Origin: Propionibacteriaceae bacterium | Lineage (GTDB): Bacteria > Actinomycetota > Actinomycetes > Propionibacteriales > Propionibacteriaceae | Reading direction: 5' to 3' | Assembly: GCA_027346035.1 (NCBI GenBank) | Contig: DAIESZ010000064.1 | Span: 1-9,303, forward strand | Length of the DNA: 9,303 nucleotides | In this document: positions 1-6,616 of the stretch, piece after piece | Layout of the letters: the number at the start of each line of letters is the position of its first letter | How positions within the stretch are numbered: position 1 is the first letter of the stretch | Notes under the pieces: model-generated | What the model was told of the DNA's origin: nothing | The model's database searches: none | The model's input: only the letters and a program-made list of their open reading frames with translations | Program-made: the position numbers and the translations under genes

Positions 1-1162
1 GGTGGAAGTCCAGGGCCGGGCTGGCGAGAATCACCCCGGTCAGGCCGCCGAAGAGGAAGGTGACCAGGAAGCCCATCGCCCACAGCATCGGCGTGTGCAT
101 GGAGACCTTGCCTCCCCACATGGTGCCGATCCAGTTGAAGAACTTGAGCCCCGTGGGGACCGCGATGAGCATCGTCATGATCGCGAAGAACGGCAGGAGC
201 ACCTGGCCGGTGACGTACATGTGGTGCGCCCACACGCTGGTCGACAGGGCCGCGATGGCGACCGTCGCGAAGACCATCGTCTTGTAGCCGAACAGGGGCT
301 TGCGGCTGAAGACGGGGATGACCTCGCTGATGATGCCGAAGAACGGCAGCGCGATGATGTACACCTCGGGGTGGCCGAAGAACCAGAACAGGTGCTGCCA
401 GAGCATGGCGCCGCCGTTCTCGGCATCGAAGATGTGCATGGCGAAACGTCGGTCGCCGCCGAGCGCGAAGAGCGCCGCCGCGAGGACGGGGAAGACCGTC
501 AGCACCATGATCGAGGTCACGAGGACGGTCCAGGTGAACATCGGCATCCGGAACATCGTCATGCCGGGTGCCCGCAGCGTGATGATCGTCGTGATGAAGT
601 GGACCGCCCCGAGGATGGTGCCGAAGCCCGCGAGCGCGAGGCCGAAGACCCACAGGTCGCCGCCGAGGCCCGGGCTGTAGGCGGCGTCGGACAGGGGTGC
701 GTAGGCGAACCAGCCGAAGGAGGCGGCGCCGTTGGGCGTGAGGAAGCCGGCGCCGGCGATGAGGCCACCGAAGAGGTAGAGCCAGTAGGCGAACATGTTG
801 AGGCGCGGGAAGGACACGTCGGGGGCGCCGATCTGGATCGGCATGACGGCGTTGGCGAACCCGGCGAACAGCGGCGTCGCGAAGAGCAGCAGCATGATCG
901 TGCCGTGCATGGTGAACCACTGGTTGTACTGCTCGGGGTTGTCCGCGACCTGCAGGCCGGGCGCCATGAGCTCGGCGCGCATGAGGATCGCGAGGACGCC
1001 GCCAAAGAGGAACCAGAAGAAGCTGGTGACGAAGTAGAGGTTGCCGATGACCTTGTGGTCGGTGGTGGTGAGGATCCCGTAGGGCCGCCGGCCCGGCGTG
1101 CGCGCTCTCGTCACGCGGGGCCGGGTCGTGGTCGGTTGTGTGCGTGGAGCCGTCGTCGTCAT
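1..1162 (-). CDS. ctaD: Cytochrome c oxidase subunit I (aa3-type), C-terminus cut by window edge
   Basis: This is the catalytic, heme- and copper-bearing subunit of the membrane cytochrome c oxidase, which reduces O2 to water and pumps protons. About 387 codons are present of the usual 550-580; the rest lies beyond position 1. Visible landmarks: the helix II heme a ligand in TMHGT (H86), the Cu-B ligand and Tyr crosslink motif GHPEVY (H264, E266, Y268), the Cu-B pair HH (H313, H314) in AHHMYVTG, and the K-channel lysine in PTGLKFFNW (K340). The [11 protein letters not shown] segment and the Glu in GHPEVY mark an A1-type (D-channel) oxidase. The helix X heme ligands lie outside the window. The ATG at 1162 has GAGGTGG a few bases upstream and gives the expected N-terminus before TTTDHKVIG. 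It lies downstream of the Lrp gene on the same strand but has its own 120-bp leader and promoter region. The family call is certain. Confidence 0.97.
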   Translation of the reverse strand, partial: MTTTAPRTQPTTTRPRVTRARTPGRRPYGILTTTDHKVIGNLYFVTSFFWFLFGGVLAILMRAELMAPGLQVADNPEQYNQWFTMHGTIMLLLFATPLFAGFANAVMPIQIGAPDVSFPRLNMFAYWLYLFGGLIAGAGFLTPNGAASFGWFAYAPLSDAAYSPGLGGDLWVFGLALAGFGTILGAVHFITTIITLRAPGMTMFRMPMFTWTVLVTSIMVLTVFPVLAAALFALGGDRRFAMHIFDAENGGAMLWQHLFWFFGHPEVYIIALPFFGIISEVIPVFSRKPLFGYKTMVFATVAIAALSTSVWAHHMYVTGQVLLPFFAIMTMLIAVPTGLKFFNWIGTMWGGKVSMHTPMLWAMGFLVTFLFGGLTGVILASPALDFH

Positions 1163-1224
1163 GCTTCACCACCTCGCCGGCGCCGCCGCAGGACGCCGTC
1201 TGGTCGGTTTGCCCGGATCGAGTC

Positions 1225-1230
1225 AGGATA
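1225..1230 (-). promoter_or_regulatory. Possible -10 element for ctaD
   Basis: On the minus strand TATCCT fits the actinobacterial TANNNT -10 form and would give a leader of roughly 55 bases. I see no good TTGACA-like -35. It overlaps the end of the CRP/GlxR-like site by two bases. If this is the true -10, a bound regulator would more likely block than activate. Confidence 0.25.
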
Positions 1231-1244
1231 TGACCGGGGTCACA
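1229..1244 (-). promoter_or_regulatory. CRP/GlxR-type operator-like site upstream of ctaD
   Basis: Read on the minus strand the 16 bases are TGTGACCCCGGTCATA. They match the CRP/GlxR palindrome TGTGA-N6-TCACA at 9 of 10 defined positions. The site ends 66 bases before the ctaD ATG. Established knowledge: GlxR, a CRP-family regulator of Corynebacterium, targets cytochrome oxidase genes including ctaD. That this match is functional here is inference. Confidence 0.45.
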
Positions 1245-1282
1245 CGAAAGAGAAGATCAGCGACGCTTTTGATGCGGTCCGG

Positions 1283-1819
1283 TCAGCCGAAGGGCTTGCG
1301 ACCGGGGATCCGCTCGAAGATGAGGCTGGTCTGCGCGTGGGCGACACCTTCGACCGAGGTGAGGTGGTCGAGGACGAGGTCGCGCAGGTCGTTGGGCGAG
1401 GCGCCGCTGATGTGCACGAGGAAGTCGTCGGCCCCGGCGACGTGGTAGGCCGCGATGACGCCCGGGATCGCGGCGACCCGGTCGCGGAAGGAGTCCATCG
1501 ACTCCTTGGCGTGGCCGGCGAAGCGCAGCGCCACCATGGCCTCCATGGGGCGGCCGAGGGACGCGAGGTCGAGGTCGGCCCGGATGCCGCGGATGACCCC
1601 ACTGTCGCGCAGCGCCCTCACCCGGCCGGCGCACGTCGACTCCGGCAGCCCGACCCGGCGCGCCAGCTCGGCGTTGGACAGCCGGCCCTCCACGGCGAGC
1701 TCGCGCAGCAGTGCGCGGTCGGCCGCGTCGAGCGGGCGCGCCGGCACTGCGGCGGGCATCGGTGGCCGCGCGGGACGGGCTTGCGGATTCGGTCGAGGGG
1801 TGTGTGCGTTGGACGGCAT
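1283..1819 (-). CDS. Lrp/AsnC family transcriptional regulator
   Basis: A 178-residue DNA-binding regulator of the feast/famine (Lrp/AsnC) family. After a Pro/Ala-rich N-terminal stretch, residues 30-89 form the AsnC-type helix-turn-helix (LDAADRALL, then LSNAELARRVGLPEST at 47-62). Residues 92-170 form the RAM ligand-binding and oligomerisation domain, with the loop GADDFLVHI at 129-137. The ATG at 1819 is the first usable start that does not run into the divergent gene, though its ribosome site is weak. Met21 (at 1759) would give a 158-residue protein closer to family size. It diverges from the PLP enzyme gene across an 88-bp gap with two palindromes, so it probably senses an amino acid or sulfur compound and controls that enzyme and itself. 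This resembles the mdeR-mdeA pair of Pseudomonas putida (Lrp-type regulator with methionine gamma-lyase). The specific ligand is unknown. Confidence 0.9.
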   Translation of the reverse strand: MPSNAHTPRPNPQARPARPPMPAAVPARPLDAADRALLRELAVEGRLSNAELARRVGLPESTCAGRVRALRDSGVIRGIRADLDLASLGRPMEAMVALRFAGHAKESMDSFRDRVAAIPGVIAAYHVAGADDFLVHISGASPNDLRDLVLDHLTSVEGVAHAQTSLIFERIPGRKPFG

Positions 1820-1855
1820 GATGACAGGATCCACGGTGAGAGTCGCAAATATCGA

Positions 1856-1884
1856 GGATTCCGCGAACTTCTTGCGCGGAATCC
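1856..1884. promoter_or_regulatory. Inverted repeat, candidate operator of the Lrp-type regulator
   Basis: GGATTCCGCG (1856-1865) and CGCGGAATCC (1875-1884) are perfect 10-bp arms separated by 9 bases. They lie midway between the divergent regulator and PLP enzyme genes. The 19-bp centre-to-centre spacing of the arms would put both on nearly the same helix face, suiting a dimeric regulator. Binding by the adjacent regulator is inferred from position. Confidence 0.5.
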
Positions 1885-1893
1885 GCCATTCCC

Positions 1894-1907
1894 ACGACCA
1901 TGGTCGT
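1894..1907. promoter_or_regulatory. 14-bp perfect palindrome directly before the PLP enzyme start codon
   Basis: ACGACCATGGTCGT is its own reverse complement and abuts the ATG at 1908. It occupies the place where a Shine-Dalgarno would be, and none is visible there. It contains a second, out-of-frame ATG at 1900. It could be an operator or a translation-control hairpin, but its role is unknown. Confidence 0.35.
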
Positions 1908-3113
1908 ATGGACACCGACACCGCTGCGGTGCACGCAGGACGTGAGGACCTCACCGGCCTCGGCGTGCACGTCCCGCCCTTGGACCTGTCGAGCACCTAC
2001 CCGCTGCCGTCCGTGGAAGCCGGCGGGGCGGCCTACGAACGCATCGCGACGGGTGGCCGACCCGCGCCGGGCGACTCGCTGGTCTACCAGCGCCTCTGGA
2101 ACCCCAACGTCGACCGTTTCGAGCGGGCCGTGGCGCGCCTCGAGGGGGCCGCCGCCGCGGTGGCCTATGCCTCCGGCATGGCGGCCATCACCGCCTGCCT
2201 GGTCGCCACCGTGGCGGCCGGCAAACCCCATGTCGTCGGCGTGCGTCCGCTCTACGGCGGCACCGACCATCTGCTCGCCACCGGCCTGGTGGGCACCACC
2301 GTGACCTGGGCCCGCGCGGAGGAGGTCGCCGACGCGATCCGCCCCGACACCGGCATGGTCATCGTCGAAAGCCCCGGCAACCCTTCGCTCGAGCTACTCG
2401 ACATCGCAGCCGTCGTGGCGCAGGCGGGGGACGTGCCCGTCCTCGTCGACAACACGTTCGCGACTCCGGTCCTGCAGCAGCCCTTGACCCACGGCGCAAC
2501 CCTGAGCGTGCACTCGGCGACGAAGTTCCTCGGCGGCCACGGCGACCTGCTCGGGGGCGTCGTCGCCACCAGCGACGAGTGGGCGACCCGGCTTCGTCAG
2601 GTGCGGGCACTGACCGGCGGCCTGTTGGCCCCGATGTCCGCCTACCAGCTGCACCGCGGTCTGCAGACGCTGCCCGTCCGGGTCCGGGCGCAGCAGGAGC
2701 ACGCCATCGCCGTGGCGCAGTGGCTCCGCGCGCAGCCCGAGGTCGACCACGTGTCCTACCCCGGCCTGCCCGAGTGCGACCCCACCGGCATCGTCGGACG
2801 CCAGATGACCGGGCCGGGCTCCATCCTCGCGTTCACCCTCAAGGGCGGGTATGCCGCAGCGGCGTCCGTCGCGGAGCACTGCCGCCTCATCACCCACGCC
2901 GTCTCGCTCGGCGGGGTCGACACCCTGATCCAGCACCCCGCTGCGCTCACCCACCGGCCGGTCGCACCGGAGGCGCGTCCGAGCGCCGGCCTGCTCCGTC
3001 TGTCCGTCGGCCTCGAGGACCCGCAGTACATCATCGACGATCTCGGCCAGGCGCTGCACAGCATCGCGGCACCCGTCGAGGTCGAGGCGCGCGAGCTCAC
3101 CACCGTCGGCTGA
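1908..3113 (+). CDS. PLP-dependent Cys/Met metabolism enzyme (gamma-lyase / cystathionine synthase-lyase type)
   Basis: A 401-residue fold-type I PLP enzyme of the transsulfuration family, which acts on sulfur amino acids by gamma- or beta-elimination or gamma-replacement in the cytoplasm. Seen: YQRLWNPN (Y60, R62), phosphate-binding ASGMAAI (S89-M91), ring-stacking Tyr in LYGGT (Y116), cofactor Asp in VDNTFATP (D181), Schiff-base lysine in SATKFLGGHGD (K206), and the carboxylate-binding Arg in LLRLSVGLED (R364). The HGD after the lysine resembles methionine gamma-lyase. However, the Cys typical of that enzyme (LYGCT) is Gly here, as in cystathionine enzymes, so the reaction stays open. The ATG at 1908 matches the usual N-terminus (TAAVHAGRED). 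A GTG at 1836 with AGGA before it would add 24 residues but would run through the inverted repeat. It diverges from an Lrp-type regulator and ends at a hairpin. Confidence 0.92.
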   Translation: MDTDTAAVHAGREDLTGLGVHVPPLDLSSTYPLPSVEAGGAAYERIATGGRPAPGDSLVYQRLWNPNVDRFERAVARLEGAAAAVAYASGMAAITACLVATVAAGKPHVVGVRPLYGGTDHLLATGLVGTTVTWARAEEVADAIRPDTGMVIVESPGNPSLELLDIAAVVAQAGDVPVLVDNTFATPVLQQPLTHGATLSVHSATKFLGGHGDLLGGVVATSDEWATRLRQVRALTGGLLAPMSAYQLHRGLQTLPVRVRAQQEHAIAVAQWLRAQPEVDHVSYPGLPECDPTGIVGRQMTGPGSILAFTLKGGYAAAASVAEHCRLITHAVSLGGVDTLIQHPAALTHRPVAPEARPSAGLLRLSVGLEDPQYIIDDLGQALHSIAAPVEVEARELTTVG

Positions 3114-3124
3114 CCCGCGCCACA

Positions 3125-3157
3125 GTGTTCCGGGGGCGTTCGTGGTCCCCGGAACAC
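3125..3157. terminator. Hairpin between convergent genes, likely bidirectional terminator
   Basis: GTGTTCCGGGG (3125-3135) pairs perfectly with CCCCGGAACAC (3147-3157). One G-U and one G-C pair can extend the stem to 13 bp with a 7-base loop. It sits 11 bases after the PLP enzyme stop and 23 bases beyond the end of the opposing hydrolase gene. It lacks a T-run, as many high-GC terminators do. Confidence 0.7.
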
Positions 3158-3179
3158 CTCGTCGGGCGCGCAGCGCGGG

Positions 3180-4874
3180 TCACTTCGGCGGGTTGACGGT
3201 CCGCTCCATGCCGGCGATGAGCGTGCTGTAGTCACGACCGGGCGCGTCGCCCATGACGGCCCCCCAGTAGGAGAGCAGCTCCGGACCATAGCGGTGGCCG
3301 AAGCCGTTGGGCGTGTCGTGACCAAGCGGCATGTCGGTGGTCAGCTGCCAGAAGGTGACGAACGGGATCCACGTGACGGCCGGGTTGACGTCACGTCCCC
3401 GGGGCTCGCGCAGCCAGTCGGGCTCCGCCCCCAAGGTGGCGGGGTTCCACCAGACGACGGGGTCGGATGGATGTTGCGCGTAGACGAACCGCGGGAAGTC
3501 CCAGGCGCCGTAAGGGCGGCCGTAGTAGTCGGCGGTGACCTCGTCGGCCTTGGAGGCGAAGCGGATGTGCCGCCCGTCGTCGTAGACCGGAACGATCTCG
3601 GGCGAGCCAGGGTTGCGTGCAGCGGTGAGATCAGCCGCGATCCGGGTGAAGCTGGGGGTCCCCACCCACACGCCCCCTTGGGCGCGCGTCATCATGTCGC
3701 GCACGTCGGCGAACGCGCCCTGACCCCCGTACGCACCGAGCGACTCCCCGCTGACGAGCAGCATCGGTCGCGAGCCCGGCGGCAGGCGCTCCCACGCGGC
3801 GTAGACGGCGTCGAAGAGGGCCTTGCCCCCCTCGCGGGGGGTCTGGGTGTCGGTGAGCAGGGACAGGGCGCTCCACACGTTGGAGTACTGCATCGCGGCG
3901 ATCGCGCAGTCGCCCCCGGAGAGGTACTCGATCGACTGGGCGGTCCAGTCGTCGACCCAGCCGGTGCCGGTGGTCGTGACGACGACGAGGTACTTGCGCG
4001 CGAAGGCGTCGGTCCGCTCGAGCTCGGCGACGACGGCCGCAGCCAGCTCTGGCAGGGTGCGCTTCTGGGGACCCCCGGCGTACACCCGGATCGGCTCCTT
4101 GGCGGGTCTGCCCGTGGCGGCCGCGATGTCCGCGGCGCTCGGGCCGTTGGTGACGAACAGCTGCCCCTGCTTGCCGAGTGTCGACCAGGCCTCGCGGGAG
4201 GCGGGGCTGCCCGACACCGTCGGCTTCGTCGGGGCGGTGCGCCCCTCGGGGGGTGTGGCGTCCATCTGCTGGGCGAACGCCCCGAGCGCCTCGAGGCCAC
4301 GGTGGAAGAGGACGTTGTCGCTGACCCAGGCGACGGCGGTGGCCATGACGGCGACGGAGAGGATGGTGGCGATCATCCGCGGCAGCACGCTGCCGACGGC
4401 GTTCGCGAGGCGTCGGGTGAGGCGGCGCAGTCCGCGGGCCAGAGAGATGATCGCGACCATGATGCCGACCGCCAGGGCGACGGCGCCGACCCAGTCCACC
4501 GGGCGCAGCGGAGCCAGGTGGACGAGCGCCGCCGTGCAGGCCTGGTCGTCCGCGTTCGAGACGGTGAGGGCGACGACGAGGACAGCGCCGAAGACGTAGG
4601 CAGCCGCGCGCAGGACGAGCGCGGCCTCCCTGCGGATCGATACGCGAAGACGCAGCACGGCGGCGATACGGGTCACAGCCCAGGCGAGGACCACTCCGAG
4701 CGCATAGCCCGCGACCGCGGACAGGCCGCTGATCAGGCCCTGGAAATACCACGTTCTCGGCAGCAGGCTGGGCGACCAGGAGATGAGGAAGTAGGCCGCC
4801 CCGAAGAGGAGCCCGACCGACGAGAGGTGCCACCATCGGGTCAGTCCCGGTTGGTGGAGCTCCATGTCGGACAC
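3180..4874 (-). CDS. Membrane-anchored alpha/beta-hydrolase family protein (Abhydrolase_9 type, formerly DUF2319)
   Basis: About 564 residues. The N-terminal third has roughly five hydrophobic helices (for example SVGLLFGAAYFLISW and GYALGVVLAWAV), and the C-terminal part is a hydrolase domain. The nucleophile elbow is SGESLGAYGG (Ser378 from the GTG start), preceded by the WVDDWTAQSIEYL region and followed by GTPSFTRIA and PVVWWNPATL. This layout fits the actinobacterial family with an Abhydrolase_9_N membrane domain and an Abhydrolase_9 catalytic domain; the substrate is not known, and a cell-envelope lipid or ester is a guess. Start choice is open. TTG at 4880, GTG at 4874 and ATG at 4865 are in frame and none has a well-placed ribosome site. 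I chose GTG 4874 because TAGAGT lies six bases upstream, the geometry of a leaderless transcript. It diverges from the epoxide hydrolase gene. Confidence 0.88.
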   Translation of the reverse strand: MSDMELHQPGLTRWWHLSSVGLLFGAAYFLISWSPSLLPRTWYFQGLISGLSAVAGYALGVVLAWAVTRIAAVLRLRVSIRREAALVLRAAAYVFGAVLVVALTVSNADDQACTAALVHLAPLRPVDWVGAVALAVGIMVAIISLARGLRRLTRRLANAVGSVLPRMIATILSVAVMATAVAWVSDNVLFHRGLEALGAFAQQMDATPPEGRTAPTKPTVSGSPASREAWSTLGKQGQLFVTNGPSAADIAAATGRPAKEPIRVYAGGPQKRTLPELAAAVVAELERTDAFARKYLVVVTTTGTGWVDDWTAQSIEYLSGGDCAIAAMQYSNVWSALSLLTDTQTPREGGKALFDAVYAAWERLPPGSRPMLLVSGESLGAYGGQGAFADVRDMMTRAQGGVWVGTPSFTRIAADLTAARNPGSPEIVPVYDDGRHIRFASKADEVTADYYGRPYGAWDFPRFVYAQHPSDPVVWWNPATLGAEPDWLREPRGRDVNPAVTWIPFVTFWQLTTDMPLGHDTPNGFGHRYGPELLSYWGAVMGDAPGRDYSTLIAGMERTVNPPK

Positions 4875-4880
4875 ATGCAA

Positions 4881-4890
4881 ACTCTATGGT
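4881..4890. promoter_or_regulatory. Overlapping divergent -10 elements (candidate bidirectional promoter)
   Basis: ACTCTATGGT reads TATGGT on the plus strand (4885-4890) and TAGAGT on the minus strand (4886-4881). Both fit TANNNT and they share the TA at 4885-4886. The minus element would start RNA at about 4874, exactly at a GTG codon; the plus element at about 4897, leaving a 39-base leader with GAGGAGG. No clear -35 is visible for either. Confidence 0.35.
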
Positions 4891-4935
4891 CTGGCCCCCT
4901 TTGCAGCCGGAAGGTCGAGGAGGCGATGATCGGTC

Positions 4936-5763
4936 ATGGCATCCTCACGGCTCAGCACCTTCTCGCGCTCCGGACTCGTCTTCGACGTGACGGACTCCGG
5001 CCCCAGCGGAGGTGACCCGGTCGTGCTCCTCCACGGTTTCCCGACGGACCGGACGAGCTGGCGACACGTCGAGCCGCTGCTGCATGCCGCCGGCCTGCGC
5101 ACCTACGCTCCAGACCAGCGGGGCTACAGCACCGGGGCGCGCCCCTCCGGCAGGGCGGCCTACCGGCTCGAGGAGCTCACCGCGGACGTCGTGGCGCTCA
5201 TCGACGCGACGTCGCACGAGAAGGTGCACCTCGTCGGCCACGACTGGGGCGGCGGGATCGCCTGGCTGGTCGCCGGCAACCACCCCGAGCGGGTCGCCTC
5301 ACTGACCGTCCTGTCCACCCCGCACCCCGCCGCCATGCGGCGGGCGCTCACGAGCTCCGACCAGGGCGTCCGGTCGTGGTACATGGCGGCCTTCCAGCTT
5401 CCCGTCCTGCCCGAGCAGGTGGTGGCCCGGGGCTTCGGACGGCTGCTTCGCGGCAGCGGGCTGCCCGCCGGGGACGTCGAGAGGTATGCCGCGCGCCTGG
5501 CCTCACCGGGCGCGCTGGCTGGGCCGATCGGCTGGTACCGCGGCCTCCCTCTGTCCCAGGTGTCGGCACACCGGGTGGGCGTGCCGACCACCTATGTCTG
5601 GGGATCCCGTGACTTCGCGCTCGGTCGGCGCGCCGCCGAGCTGACCCGCGAGCATGTCACCGGCCCGTACGAGTTCGTCGAGCTCGCCGCGGGCCACTGG
5701 CTGCCCGAGAAGCGGCCAGAGGAGTGCGCCGCAGCGATTCGTGCTCGAGTGGCGTCCGTCTGA
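4936..5763 (+). CDS. Alpha/beta hydrolase, epoxide hydrolase-like
   Basis: A 275-residue soluble hydrolase. Expected chemistry is opening of an epoxide through a covalent Asp ester. Seen: oxyanion motif HGFP (33-36), nucleophile D103 in GHDWGG, acid D226 in WGSRDFALG, and base H254 in AGHWLPEKRPEE. The two cap tyrosines that activate the epoxide appear to be present in RSWYMAAFQLP (Y149) and IGWYRGLP (Y201). These favour epoxide hydrolase over haloalkane or haloacetate dehalogenase. There is no signal peptide. The ATG at 4936 follows GAGGAGG (4917-4923) at 12 bases, slightly long; the nearer ATG at 4926 is out of frame. The gene diverges from the membrane hydrolase and is followed after 83 bp by the DsbA-like gene on the same strand. 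The natural substrate cannot be told from sequence. Confidence 0.92.
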   Translation: MASSRLSTFSRSGLVFDVTDSGPSGGDPVVLLHGFPTDRTSWRHVEPLLHAAGLRTYAPDQRGYSTGARPSGRAAYRLEELTADVVALIDATSHEKVHLVGHDWGGGIAWLVAGNHPERVASLTVLSTPHPAAMRRALTSSDQGVRSWYMAAFQLPVLPEQVVARGFGRLLRGSGLPAGDVERYAARLASPGALAGPIGWYRGLPLSQVSAHRVGVPTTYVWGSRDFALGRRAAELTREHVTGPYEFVELAAGHWLPEKRPEECAAAIRARVASV

Positions 5764-5846
5764 GCCCCCCACGTCGAGGCCCGCGGCCGGCCGAGCGGCA
5801 TACTCCCGGCTGGCGTCGGGAAGACCAGGGCGGCCGGGTAGGTTGC

Positions 5847-6572
5847 ATGACCGTGAGGATCGACATCTGGTCAGACATCGTGTGCCCCTACTGCTCCATC
5901 GGCAAGGCCCGCTTCGAGCAGGCGCTCGCGGACTTCCCGCACCGGGACGAGGTCGAGGTGGCGTGGCACAGCTTCGAGCTCGACCGGCACGCCGAGCCCG
6001 TCTCCGCAGCCACCCTGCCCGAGATGATCGCGGCCAAGTACGGCGTCAGCCACGAGCAGGCCGAGGCGCAGCACGTGGGCCTCGAGCACGCCGCCGCCGA
6101 GGTCGGGCTCACGTTCGCGTGGCGCGAGGCCAGGCCCGGCAACACCCACGACGCCCACCGCCTCACCCACCTCGCCGCCGACCACGGCCTTCAGGCCGAG
6201 ACGGTCGACCGCCTCATGCGGGCCTACTTCAGCGAGGGCCAGGCCATCGGCGACCGCGACACGCTGGTCCGCCTCGCCGGCGAGGTCGGCCTCGACGAGG
6301 GCGAGGTGCGCGCGATGCTCGGCTCCGACGACTACGGCAACCACGTGCGCAGCGACCAGGCCACGGCGAAGATGATCGGCATCGAGGGTGTGCCGTTCTT
6401 CGTGCTCGACCGCAAGTTCGGCGTCTCCGGCGCCCAGCCCGTCGAGGTCTTCAGCGAGGCGCTCGCCCAGGCGTGGGACCGTCGCGGCGAGGAGGCGCAG
6501 CAGCGCGAGGCCGCCGGGTGCGGCGGCGACTGTGGCAACGGTTCCTGTGGCTCGGGGGCGTGCAGCGCCTGA
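5847..6572 (+). CDS. DsbA family oxidoreductase, FrnE-like, with cysteine-rich C-terminal tail
   Basis: A 241-residue thioredoxin-fold protein of the DsbA/FrnE/2-hydroxychromene-2-carboxylate isomerase group. The redox motif CPYC (C13, C16) follows the first strand (RIDIWSDIV), a helical insertion covers the middle, and the cis-Pro loop is GVPFFV (P183). No signal peptide is present, so it should be cytoplasmic, as is usual for FrnE, and act as a disulfide oxidoreductase or isomerase. The last 20 residues are rich in Gly and Cys, with C225, C229, C234 and C239 (C-x3-C-x4-C-x4-C). FrnE of Deinococcus has an extra C-terminal CX4C pair; this tail goes further. The start at ATG 5847 places the CPYC motif correctly; the upstream ribosome site is weak. 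A GC-rich hairpin follows the stop. Confidence 0.93.
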   Translation: MTVRIDIWSDIVCPYCSIGKARFEQALADFPHRDEVEVAWHSFELDRHAEPVSAATLPEMIAAKYGVSHEQAEAQHVGLEHAAAEVGLTFAWREARPGNTHDAHRLTHLAADHGLQAETVDRLMRAYFSEGQAIGDRDTLVRLAGEVGLDEGEVRAMLGSDDYGNHVRSDQATAKMIGIEGVPFFVLDRKFGVSGAQPVEVFSEALAQAWDRRGEEAQQREAAGCGGDCGNGSCGSGACSA

Positions 6573-6583
6573 CGCCTCCCGCT

Positions 6584-6616
6584 CGAGCGCGCGTGGCTCA
6601 CACGACCGCGCGCTTG
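6584..6616 (+). terminator. GC-rich hairpin after the DsbA-family gene
   Basis: AGCGCGCG (6586-6593) pairs with CGCGCGCT (6607-6614). A G-U and a C-G pair extend the stem to 10 bp with a 13-base loop. It begins 11 bases after the stop codon at 6570-6572. No T-run follows, so termination is plausible rather than shown. Confidence 0.45.

Noticed and set aside
1836..1907. GTG 1836 as an upstream start for the PLP enzyme
   Set aside because: AGGA is well placed, but the added 24 residues do not resemble the family N-terminus, and the stretch contains both palindromes, which suits a regulatory gap better.
2..1945. Long plus-strand open frame of about 647 codons
   Set aside because: It lies antisense to ctaD and the Lrp-type gene; its low-complexity Arg/Glu/Gly/Asp composition is the usual high-GC shadow, while the opposite strand encodes clear conserved proteins.
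1257..2270. Minus-strand open frame of about 337 codons across the divergent gap
   Set aside because: It crosses two real genes in the wrong frame and contains no family motif.
3294..5015. Long plus-strand open frame of about 573 codons
   Set aside because: Antisense to the membrane hydrolase, with shadow-like composition and no domain motifs.
5786..5814. Imperfect 8-bp hairpin after the epoxide hydrolase gene
   Set aside because: It contains a G-U pair and a 13-base loop with no T-run, and overlaps the ATAC block that may be promoter sequence; too weak to call a terminator.
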